From CAYRIY01 sp964424335 (GTDB taxonomy: Bacteria; Bacillota; Limnochordia; DTU080; RSA5), in contig CAYRIY010000133.1 of the NCBI GenBank assembly GCA_964424335.1, forward strand, positions 1-8,233: a stretch of DNA of 8,233 nt. Direction: 5' to 3'. The notes under the pieces were generated by a model, which did no database searches, was not told the DNA's origin, and saw only the letters and a program-made list of their open reading frames with translations. Within the stretch, counting starts at the first letter, position 1, and each line of letters opens with the position of its first letter. A program made the position numbers and the translations under genes. Positions 1 to 5,810 of the stretch are shown here, one piece after another.

Positions 1-91
1 TCCATCACGGAAGATTAAAGGACGGCCGATCTCTGCCACGAAGTGGAAGACTCCGAGGACCGAAAATCATGAGGCCCTGGAGGGAACAGGA
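1..91. other. upstream leader of the PhyH-like gene; no gene identified
   Basis: This is the stretch before the first gene. The frame of the downstream dioxygenase is open back to the window edge without a stop, but it has no ATG, GTG or TTG codon, and its residues do not look like the start of a PhyH protein. Another frame ends in TAA at 16-18 and could be the last codons of a gene lying to the left, but too little is visible to say. A strong ribosome binding site lies at its right end. No promoter could be identified with confidence. Confidence 0.4.
79..84 (+). promoter_or_regulatory. ribosome binding site for the GTG start at 92
   Basis: GGAGGG lies 7 nt upstream of the GTG at 92-94. This is ideal Shine-Dalgarno spacing and decides for the GTG start over the in-frame ATG at 119-121, which has no comparable site. 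Confidence 0.75.
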
Positions 92-868
92 GTGTTGGCG
101 TTAACCCATCAACAAAAAATGGCCCTGTATCGGGACGGCTTTGTACGCATACCCGGCGTCATCCCGCAGGTGATGGTCGATGAAGCGCTAAAACTCATCA
201 ACGGCTCGTTTGGAGACAACGGAATCGATCCGGAGAAGCTGCCGATCTATCGGTCGCAGTCGTACTGCCCGGAGGTCACACGAGAGCCGCAGATCACCGG
301 TCTCATCAGCGACACGCCTGCTTGGAGCTTGATCGAATCGGCGCTCGGCGTGGGGAATGTGTCAAAACCCAAGGGCGCTCAGATTGCCGTGCGGTTTCCC
401 ACCAAACACGACCCGCCGCCCGAGCCCCATCCCCACCTCGACGGGATGTACTCGCCTAACAACGGAGTGCCCGAGGGGACCATCCAAAACTTCACGATGC
501 TCGTAGGTGTTTATTTGAGCGAGGTGGATCGGCCGTACGCAGGCAACTTCACGGTGTGGCCCGGAAGTCACCTCCTTTATGAGCAGTATTTCAGGGAGCA
601 TGGTCCGGAGTCCCTGCTAAACGGAATGCCTCCGGTCAATTTGCCCGAACCCGTTCAGATGCATGTGAAACCGGGCGACGTGGTGCTTGCTCATTACCAA
701 TTGGCGCACGGATCGGCGATCAACGTGGCGCCGCATCCTCGGTACGCCCTTTACTTTAGGTTTAAGCACAAAAACCACGACGACGATTGGAAGGCCCGCA
801 TGACCGACATTTGGATGGATTGGCCGGGAATGCAGGACATCGTGGCGACCGCCACCGCCGCTAGTTAA
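92..868 (+). CDS. phytanoyl-CoA dioxygenase (PhyH) family protein
   Basis: This is a 258-residue protein of the PhyH family, Fe(II)- and 2-oxoglutarate-dependent oxygenases that hydroxylate lipid-like or secondary-metabolite substrates in the cytoplasm. It opens with the family-typical helix and strand (residues 5-25, ending DGFVRIPGV). The facial triad is visible: H115-x-D117 in PHPHLDGM, and the distal histidine H206 in the AHGSAIN segment. R217, in the strand that follows, is suited to hold 2-oxoglutarate. A WPGSH turn (156-160) and KPGDVVLAH (193-201) are also typical. The length is normal and all metal ligands are present, so it should be active. The start is the GTG after a strong ribosome binding site. 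The gene is apparently monocistronic and converges on the next gene with 29 bp between stop codons. The substrate cannot be predicted. Confidence 0.9.
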   Translation: MLALTHQQKMALYRDGFVRIPGVIPQVMVDEALKLINGSFGDNGIDPEKLPIYRSQSYCPEVTREPQITGLISDTPAWSLIESALGVGNVSKPKGAQIAVRFPTKHDPPPEPHPHLDGMYSPNNGVPEGTIQNFTMLVGVYLSEVDRPYAGNFTVWPGSHLLYEQYFREHGPESLLNGMPPVNLPEPVQMHVKPGDVVLAHYQLAHGSAINVAPHPRYALYFRFKHKNHDDDWKARMTDIWMDWPGMQDIVATATAAS

Positions 869-910
869 AGCCGATCCAAAGCCGGTCCAAAGCTGACCTA
901 AAGTTGATCT
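867..910. repeat. 11-bp tandem repeat, four units
   Basis: Four consecutive 11-bp units in perfect register: AAAGCCGATCC (867-877), AAAGCCGGTCC (878-888), AAAGCTGACCT (889-899) and AAAGTTGATCT (900-910). A decayed fifth copy may follow at 911-921. The array begins inside the TAA stop of the dioxygenase gene (866-868) and contains the reverse-strand TAG stop (898-900) of the converging membrane-protein gene. The spacing is close to one helical turn. Divergence rises from left to right, as in an ageing slippage array. Confidence 0.85.
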
Positions 911-1542
911 GGAACCGATGAGGTCTGGCCCTCCTGCGCACGTTCGTCGGGAGGGCTGCTTTGGCTTGCCCGTGCGAGTCCTCGGGCCAAGAGTCGCTCG
1001 ATTCGCATCCGGTTGTGCCGTTGCAGCATGATCGGATAAATGTGTATGGGAACGCTAAAGAGCAGCGTCCACACGGCAACTCGCCATTGATGCTGGAGCG
1101 ACAGCGACAGTATGAGCGGGGTGAGCCCCACGAGCGAGAAGAGGTGCACCGTCTCCGCATGCCGCGATCGCTCTGCAAACTGGGCGAGGCCGCGGCGATT
1201 GCCCATGAAAGGAATGCGCTGGACCACGAGACGGCCAAACTGCCGCACCATTAGCGTTTCGTAAATCGTGCCGGTCCGCTCGAACTTCGAGACCCGGAAG
1301 TAGCGAGCGGGCAGATTGATCGGCATTGCGAGGCGCAGCAGGATGGCCCACTCAAACACGATGACGTTGACGGCGAGCCCGGAAACGGGGGCCCACCACT
1401 TTGATTTGCCTGAAGTAACCAGTTGTACGGCGACCAACGCCAAAATCGTTGCGCCGACGAGCAAAAGGGCGGCGGCCGTGCGACCCGTGGCTTCGGCAAA
1501 CAAGGGAGAGCGTTGTCGTAGTTCCTTCATTGGTTTTTCCAT
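898..1542 (-). CDS. CrtO-like integral membrane acyltransferase
   Basis: This 214-residue membrane protein resembles the glycosyl-4,4'-diaponeurosporenoate acyltransferase (CrtO) family. In staphylococci CrtO attaches a fatty acid to the sugar of staphyloxanthin; many homologues have no known carotenoid role. Likely membrane segments lie at about residues 22-43, 51-72, 133-148 and 153-170. The family-like core is present: an FEW motif in the second segment, YF at 81-82, a YETL segment (94-97), AETVH (129-133) at the head of the third segment, and after the fourth an arginine-rich QRHNRMRIERLLAR stretch (174-187). The polar tail after about 190 is probably disordered. ATG at 1542 is preceded by GGAGG with 6-nt spacing. 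No carotenoid synthesis genes are visible nearby, so the substrate is open. The gene lies 172 bp downstream of anmK on the same strand and seems to have its own promoter. Confidence 0.7.
   Translation of the reverse strand: MEKPMKELRQRSPLFAEATGRTAAALLLVGATILALVAVQLVTSGKSKWWAPVSGLAVNVIVFEWAILLRLAMPINLPARYFRVSKFERTGTIYETLMVRQFGRLVVQRIPFMGNRRGLAQFAERSRHAETVHLFSLVGLTPLILSLSLQHQWRVAVWTLLFSVPIHIYPIMLQRHNRMRIERLLARGLARASQSSPPDERAQEGQTSSVPDQL
927..957 (+). terminator. possible hairpin terminator of the dioxygenase gene
   Basis: GCCCTCC at 928-934 pairs perfectly with GGAGGGC at 950-956 across a 15-nt loop, with a G-T pair extending the stem at each end. It lies about 60 nt after the dioxygenase stop codon. 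The run after it (GCTTTGGCTTG) is only weakly T-rich, so it is not a textbook terminator. It also overlaps the last codons of the opposite-strand gene, so it cannot serve that gene. Confidence 0.35.
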
Positions 1543-1567
1543 GCGCGGCCTCCATTCCCGGGCAACG

Positions 1568-1573
1568 ACTATA
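1568..1573 (-). promoter_or_regulatory. candidate -10 element for the CrtO-like gene
   Basis: Read on the reverse strand, this is TATAGT, 25 nt before the ATG at 1542. That leaves room for a short leader carrying the GGAGG site at 1549-1553. No good -35 hexamer is seen at 17-18 nt, so the call is weak. Confidence 0.25.
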
Positions 1574-1663
1574 TCTTCTCAATCTACGAGGGAGTCGGGC
1601 TTTTTGTTCGCTCGAGGGGCAAGCTTGAGATTCGCGGTTCCTCATCCGTTAGACGGCGAAACG

Positions 1664-1680
1664 GGTGAACAGGTTTCACC
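1664..1680. promoter_or_regulatory. inverted repeat downstream of anmK
   Basis: GGTGAA and TTCACC form perfect 6-bp arms around a 5-nt spacer, between the anmK stop and the start of the CrtO-like gene. There is no T-run on either side, so it is more likely an operator or a short RNA hairpin than an intrinsic terminator. Confidence 0.35.
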
Positions 1681-1714
1681 GAGTCTAGTTCAAGTTATTC
1701 GGCGAGGCGCGGGA

Positions 1715-3118
1715 TCAAGATCTGGGGTCTGACGCGAGAAAGAGGGGCGGCGCCATGGTGCGTGAGCGGCGAGGATGAGCCCCCGGAGCGCAAACTCCGA
1801 GCACGACGGGCTTTGTCGCACCGGTCGCCGCTGGGACGTTCCCAGGTTGGCCCGTCATGAAAAGGTAGGCGAGGAGCGCAAAGGCGATGGGCTCCTTGGC
1901 CTCGCTTGGAATTCCATAATCCTCGTGGGTGCGGATCACCGTGCCGGGCAGCCGCTCGGAAATCCAGCGGATCAGTGTGCGGTTGTGCGCGCCTCCGCCG
2001 CCAATGATCACTTCGTCGAGGCCATACTTGGGGATTACATACGCTTCGTAGTGCCGCACAATGCTTTCGCTCGTAAGCCGCGTGAGCGTGGCGACGAGGT
2101 CATCGCCCTTGACGCCTCGGGCTTCGGCGTCGGCGATCATCTTGCGAGCGGCGGGCGCGCCAAACGCTTCACGGCCTGTGCTCTTCGGCGGTTTTCGGCT
2201 GAAGAATTGGTGCTGGAGCCAAGCCTCGAGACACGCTTCGTCGACGTGGCCCCGAGCTGCCCGCAGACCGTCTCGATCAAACTCCTCCGCCCCGCCCGTG
2301 ATGTGGCGCACGGCTTCGTCGATGAGGGCGTTTCCCGGTCCAGTGTCAAAGGCTACGATGCGCTCCATGGTCGCCCCTTTGGGGAGCACTGTGACGTTGG
2401 CCATGCCGCCGATGTTTTGCACGGCCCGGGTCTTGTCCTCGGCCTGAAAGAGCGCCCAGTCGCAGATGGGAACGAGCGGCGCCCCTTCGCCGCCCACTGC
2501 CATGTCCCGCAGGCGAAAGTCGCCGACGGTCGTCACCCCGGTCAATTCGGCGATGGTCGAGACCGATCCGATTTGGAGCGTCGACGGGATTCCTCCAGCC
2601 ACGGATGTTTCCTCGACAGGTGGAAGATGGCAGATCGTTTGTCCGTGGGAGCCGATTAGGTCGACGTCATGTAACATGACGCCGGCGCATTCGGTCACGG
2701 TGCGAGCAGCTTTGGCGAACTCCTCGGCGAGTAGGACGTTCATCCTGCAGATCTCGTCGAGGCGGGCGGTTTCTGAGTGAAATAGGGCGAAGAGCCGCTC
2801 TTTGAAGTCCTCGTCATACGGCAGCGTCACAGAGGCTACGAGCCGGATGTCAGGCATGTAGGCGGCTTCTGCCTGCTCACCTATTTCGCCCCGCTCCTCT
2901 GCACTGAGGTCGCGCTGATTCTCTGCACTGCGGTCGCCCGGCCTTTCTGCACTGAGATCGAGTGGCGTGCCGCTAGCTGATCGCGCTCCGGCAGGCGACA
3001 GTTCGACGAGCGCCGCGCCGACTCCGTCGCCGCTGGTGCCCGACATGAGGCCGATCACTCTAATGGGAGGAGACGCCTTGTCATCGTGATTTTGCGCTGC
3101 CCGACGCTTTGACTGCAT
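1715..3118 (-). CDS. anmK: anhydro-N-acetylmuramic acid kinase
   Basis: AnmK hydrolyses the 1,6-anhydro bond of anhMurNAc and phosphorylates it to MurNAc-6-phosphate in cytoplasmic cell-wall recycling. The protein has 467 residues against about 370 for the family. Landmarks in order: the nucleotide-binding MSGTS at 25-29; SHGQT (157-161); GDFRLRDMAVGGEGAPLVP (199-217), with D205 the likely catalytic base; QNIGGMANV (234-242); FDTGPGNALID (257-267); GGGGAHN (373-379); and EAKEPIAFA (406-414). It is therefore intact. The extra length comes from an N-terminal tail, an inserted low-complexity segment with three 8-residue repeats (about 42-86), and a C-terminal tail of about 20 residues. In the usual GTSxDGxD signature the last Asp is Gly34. 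The ATG at 3118 has a GAGGGGGA site 6 nt upstream; an ATG at 3169 is a longer alternative. It is divergent from the AmiE-like gene, and the two probably act in the same pathway. Confidence 0.95.
   Translation of the reverse strand: MQSKRRAAQNHDDKASPPIRVIGLMSGTSGDGVGAALVELSPAGARSASGTPLDLSAERPGDRSAENQRDLSAEERGEIGEQAEAAYMPDIRLVASVTLPYDEDFKERLFALFHSETARLDEICRMNVLLAEEFAKAARTVTECAGVMLHDVDLIGSHGQTICHLPPVEETSVAGGIPSTLQIGSVSTIAELTGVTTVGDFRLRDMAVGGEGAPLVPICDWALFQAEDKTRAVQNIGGMANVTVLPKGATMERIVAFDTGPGNALIDEAVRHITGGAEEFDRDGLRAARGHVDEACLEAWLQHQFFSRKPPKSTGREAFGAPAARKMIADAEARGVKGDDLVATLTRLTSESIVRHYEAYVIPKYGLDEVIIGGGGAHNRTLIRWISERLPGTVIRTHEDYGIPSEAKEPIAFALLAYLFMTGQPGNVPAATGATKPVVLGVCAPGAHPRRSRTMAPPLFLASDPRS
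2897..2968. repeat. 24-bp tandem repeat, three units, in frame within anmK
   Basis: There are three 24-bp units (2897-2920, 2921-2944, 2945-2968), each starting with YTCTGCACTG followed by A or C. On the reverse strand they encode consecutive octapeptides DLSAERPG, DRSAENQR and DLSAEERG (residues 54-77 of AnmK). The unit length is a multiple of three, so copy-number changes would keep the gene in frame. The segment is charged and probably a flexible surface loop between the first two strands of the kinase. Confidence 0.9.
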
Positions 3119-3301
3119 GGACGATCCCCCTCGACCAAACGGTGAACGATTGCTCGCCCCGTTCTTCATCACACACGAGCTCCCTTTTTCTCCCTCATTC
3201 GGAAATGAAATTCGGCCCTCACAGAAGAGGGCGCAGTCCCACAAACGAGAATGTGAAGCACAAGCATCCCGCGCGGGGATTGGCCCAGTTTTTGTCGGCC
3301 G
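3119..3301. promoter_or_regulatory. divergent control region between anmK and the AmiE-like gene
   Basis: These 183 bp must hold the anmK promoter and may hold that of the hydrolase. Several symmetric elements are visible. GCCCTC (3215-3220) and GAGGGC (3227-3232) are perfect arms with a 6-nt spacer. ATCCC and GGGAT surround GCGCG at 3266-3280. A direct repeat ATTCGG occurs at 3197-3202 and 3210-3215, and the sequence between the copies is A-rich. These could be operators for a shared regulator such as a MurR/RpiR-type repressor, but no such gene is in the window. No convincing -35/-10 pair was found on either strand. Confidence 0.4.
3125..3132 (-). promoter_or_regulatory. ribosome binding site for anmK
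   Basis: On the reverse strand this reads GAGGGGGA, 6 nt before the ATG at 3118. It favours this start over the upstream ATG at 3169, whose best purine stretch lies about 10 nt away. Confidence 0.55.
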
Positions 3302-4525
3302 ATGCATAGGTATGGGCCGAAGCGGTTGATCGGCGCATTGCGGGCGGGACCGGCGAGGATGGTGTGTGGGTTGGGGCGACATTTGGCGGTAGCGACATCG
3401 CTGGAGCGGATCGGGTTTCACCCGGTGTGGCTTGGCCGCGCCTACGACGTGGTCGAGCGATTTGTGGATCAGGGAATGATTCCCGGCGCTGTGGTCCAAG
3501 CGGGCACGTCCGAGGGCATGCTGCCGCCGATCGCGTTCGGCGAGGCTTCCTGGGAGCCCGTGCGGCGCCCGGCGCGTGTCGATACGATTTACGATTGCGC
3601 TTCGCTCACCAAGGTCGTTGTAACGACCACCTTGGCGCTCAACTTGATCGAACGGGGCAAGATCTCTCTCGACGACTGGGTGTCCGACTGGGTGCCTGAG
3701 TTTCTCGAGCTCGCCCCGGATCGGGCGATCGGTAACCGGACCGAGCGGAGCGTGCGCGAGGGCGTCACAGTGCGGCATTTGCTGACTCATACGTCGGGCT
3801 TGGCTGCGTGGGCGCCCTTGTACGAGCGAGCGACCGGCCCCGACGCAATCCTGCAAGCGCTCTGCCGAGAGCCGCTTGCAAGCGAGCCTGAGATCGATGT
3901 CGTCTACAGTTGCCTCGGGTTTATCCTACTTGGTACGCTCATCGAGCGCGAAGAGGGAATGACCCTCGATCAACTGGCCAAGCAAGAGATTTTCGGACCT
4001 TTGGGAATGGCAGACTCGACGTTTAATCCTGCCCCGGCGCTCTTGCCGCGCATTGCACCGACCGAACGGGAAGTCGACCAGGTTGTTCATGGCGTCGTCC
4101 ACGACGAAAACGCACGGGCGCGTGGGGGCGTCAGCGGAAACGCCGGGCTCTTTTCCACCGCCTCGGACCTTTCCCGGTTTGCGCAATGCGTAATGAGATT
4201 GCGTCGAGGTCAACCGGCCAAGATTTTGAGCCCCGTCGTCGTCCAGGCCGCCACGCGCAACTACACCGAGGGGTTGAGCGAGCCGAGGGGCCTTGGGTGG
4301 CAGCTTCGGTCCAAGACCATGAGCTCGTGTGGGGATCTTTTCGGGCCCAAGAGCTTTGGCCACACGGGATTCACCGGCACGTCGTTGTGGATCGATCCCG
4401 ATCAAGACCTCTTTGTGGTCCTTCTCACCAACCGGGTACATCCCACCAGGGAAAACGCCACGCATCTGCGCCTGCGCCCGCTTTTTCACAATGCGATTGC
4501 GGCCGCTCGCGCCTTCTCTCACTAG
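3302..4525 (+). CDS. beta-lactamase-fold serine hydrolase, AmiE/YbbE type (probable MurNAc-L-alanine amidase)
   Basis: This protein of up to 407 residues belongs to the class C beta-lactamase/S12 serine hydrolase family. The SxxK nucleophile motif is SLTK (S101, K104). The second motif is Y202-S203-C204, where N or D is usual at the third place. The third motif is H354-T355-G356 in GHTGFTGTSLWIDP. LLTHTSGL (160-167) and the VHDENA...GGVSGNAGLFSTASDL block (266-289) resemble B. subtilis AmiE (YbbE), which cleaves the lactyl-L-Ala amide of MurNAc-peptides. Divergence from anmK supports that role, but an esterase is possible. No signal peptide or lipobox is evident, so it may act in the cytoplasm, unlike the exported Bacillus enzyme. 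The start is uncertain: the ATG at 3302 lacks a ribosome site, the ATG at 3359 has GAGG directly against it, and homology begins near residue 38. Confidence 0.85.
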   Translation: MHRYGPKRLIGALRAGPARMVCGLGRHLAVATSLERIGFHPVWLGRAYDVVERFVDQGMIPGAVVQAGTSEGMLPPIAFGEASWEPVRRPARVDTIYDCASLTKVVVTTTLALNLIERGKISLDDWVSDWVPEFLELAPDRAIGNRTERSVREGVTVRHLLTHTSGLAAWAPLYERATGPDAILQALCREPLASEPEIDVVYSCLGFILLGTLIEREEGMTLDQLAKQEIFGPLGMADSTFNPAPALLPRIAPTEREVDQVVHGVVHDENARARGGVSGNAGLFSTASDLSRFAQCVMRLRRGQPAKILSPVVVQAATRNYTEGLSEPRGLGWQLRSKTMSSCGDLFGPKSFGHTGFTGTSLWIDPDQDLFVVLLTNRVHPTRENATHLRLRPLFHNAIAAARAFSH

Positions 4526-4564
4526 CGATTCTCCCGAATCAGCTCCGTCCGTCGCTTCCGTCGT

Positions 4565-4664
4565 NNNNNNNNNNNNNNNNNNNNNNNNNNNNNNNNNNNN
4601 NNNNNNNNNNNNNNNNNNNNNNNNNNNNNNNNNNNNNNNNNNNNNNNNNNNNNNNNNNNNNNNN
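4565..4664. other. assembly gap (100 N)
   Basis: Exactly 100 undetermined bases, the conventional placeholder for a scaffold gap of unknown size. It removes the 3' end of the pdxA-like gene and the junction with the converging hydrolase gene. The 30 bp before it are rich in TCCGTC/CGTCG-like steps. Confidence 0.98.
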
Positions 4665-5669
4665 GTTGACGGCATCGACCATGCTGTCGTGGCTTGCGAT
4701 CCCTTTTCCAGCGATGTCAAAGGCGACGCCGTGGTCGACGGACGTGCGAATGATCGGAAGCCCCAGCGTAACATTGACGCCGGTGACGGCGTGCCAGCCT
4801 CCGGAGACTGGATCCACCTTGAAGCCGGCCAACTTTGCCGGAATGTGCCCTTGGTCGTGGTACATGGCGACGACGGCGTCAAAGCGACCAGCGCGTGCCT
4901 GCACAAAGACAGTGTCGCCAGGCAAGGGGCCGCTGGCGTCGATGCCCTCTTCACGTGCGGCGGCGACGGCGGGACGAATCTCTTGCTCGTCTTCGGAGCC
5001 AAACAGCCCGCCTTCGCCGCAGTGAGGATTCAACCCGGCGACGGCGATGCGCGGCGATTCGACGCCTAGGGCCGCCACAGCGGCGTGCGTGAGGCGGATC
5101 ACGGTGAGCACCCGCCCCTTGGTCACTAGCGCTGGAACGTCCGAGAGCGCCACGTGCGTCGTCACGTGGGAGACCCTCAGATCGTCCACGACCAGCATCA
5201 TGGCGTAATCGTCGACGTTTGTCAGGCTGGCAAAGATTTCGGTGTGTCCGGGGTGGGGGACGCCGCTCAAGTTGAGCGAAGCCTTGTGAATCGGCCCCGT
5301 GGCGACCGCATCGATCTCTCCTTGAAGCGCCATCTCGATCGCCCGCTCGATGTACTCGTACGCAGCCTTGCCCATGTTGGCCGAGATCGTGCCAAATGCG
5401 AACTCGTCCGGATGGCAATTGTCGAGGTCTACGACGTGTACAATCGGCTCGCCGCCTGGGTCCGCGTCGGCATGATTGCGGGAGAAAGGCTGAAAACGGA
5501 CCTCGAGTCCAAGGAGCTCCCGCACGTGTTCGAGCACCGCAGCAGACCCGACAACGACCGGAAGACACCGCGGCATGAGCGTTGGGTCAATCGCAGCCTT
5601 TAGGGCGATCTCCGGCCCGATCCCCGCAGGATCGCCCATCGTGATTCCGACGACGGCTTTTTGTGTCAA
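4665..5669 (-). CDS. pdxA2: PdxA/PdxA2-family 4-phosphate dehydrogenase, 3' end lost in gap
   Basis: 335 residues are visible of an enzyme that is 329 residues long in E. coli, so only a few C-terminal residues should be missing. The family NAD-dependently oxidises a C3 hydroxyl next to a carboxylate, with decarboxylation. PdxA does this in vitamin B6 synthesis, and PdxA2 on D-threonate/D-erythronate 4-phosphate to give DHAP. Seen: MGDPAGIGPE (11-20), ATGPIHK (123-129), GHTE (141-144), NPHCGEGG (214-221), YHDQGH (270-275), and near the end RTSVDHG (308-314). The three metal-binding histidines correspond to H172, H216 and H271. The acid-sugar kinase gene just upstream favours the PdxA2 role, and Bacillales usually make B6 by PdxS/PdxT. 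The start is TTG with AGGAG 9 nt upstream; the first ATG is codon 11, inside a conserved motif and too late. The frame beyond the gap is meaningless. Confidence 0.9.
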
Positions 5670-5678
5670 ACGTCTTCG

Positions 5679-5683
5679 CTCCT
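5679..5683 (-). promoter_or_regulatory. ribosome binding site for the TTG start of pdxA2
   Basis: AGGAG on the reverse strand, 9 nt before TTG (5669-5667). It supports the non-ATG start, since no ATG or GTG lies nearby in frame. Confidence 0.7.
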
Positions 5684-5705
5684 ATCCGAAGGTCTCTCGC
5701 GCTAT

Positions 5706-5809
5706 GTTATATCGCGGCCCCGCGTTACATCGGGCCCTGCATTAGATCCGGCCCCAGCGTTACATCGGGCCCTGCGCTACATCCGGCCCTGTGTTGCATC
5801 TGCCCAAGC
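5706..5809. repeat. 17/18-bp tandem repeat array, six units, between kinase and pdxA2
   Basis: There are six head-to-tail units: 5706-5723, 5724-5740, 5741-5758, 5759-5775, 5776-5792 and 5793-5809. Units 2 and 4 are identical (GTTACATCGGGCCCTGC). Units 3 and 5 share ATCCGGCCC, so a roughly 35-bp dimer is repeated. A degenerate seventh copy beginning at 5810 overlaps the kinase TAA stop (5813-5811). Unit lengths of 17 and 18 rule out an in-frame coding repeat. On the reverse strand each good unit is transcribed between the two genes and contains the palindrome GGGCCC or a near copy. Confidence 0.85.
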
Positions 5810-5810
5810 G

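Noticed and set aside
1..91. N-terminal extension of the dioxygenase to the window edge
   Set aside because: The frame is open but has no start codon, and the PhyH-like sequence begins just after the GTG at 92, which has an ideal ribosome site.
1775..2659. A 294-codon open frame on the + strand across anmK
   Set aside because: The opposite strand carries all AnmK motifs. This frame is open only because of high GC, and its product resembles no family.
3119..3856. A 246-residue upstream extension of the anmK reading frame
   Set aside because: It is antisense to the well-supported serine hydrolase gene, shows no domain, and a good ribosome site and ATG exist at 3118.
4539..4564. Continuation of the pdxA2 frame beyond the gap to a stop
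   Set aside because: The gap length is arbitrary, so the frame on the far side is meaningless. The residues there do not match a PdxA C-terminus.
5706..5809. CRISPR array
   Set aside because: Units are directly abutting and imperfect, with no unique spacers and no cas genes.
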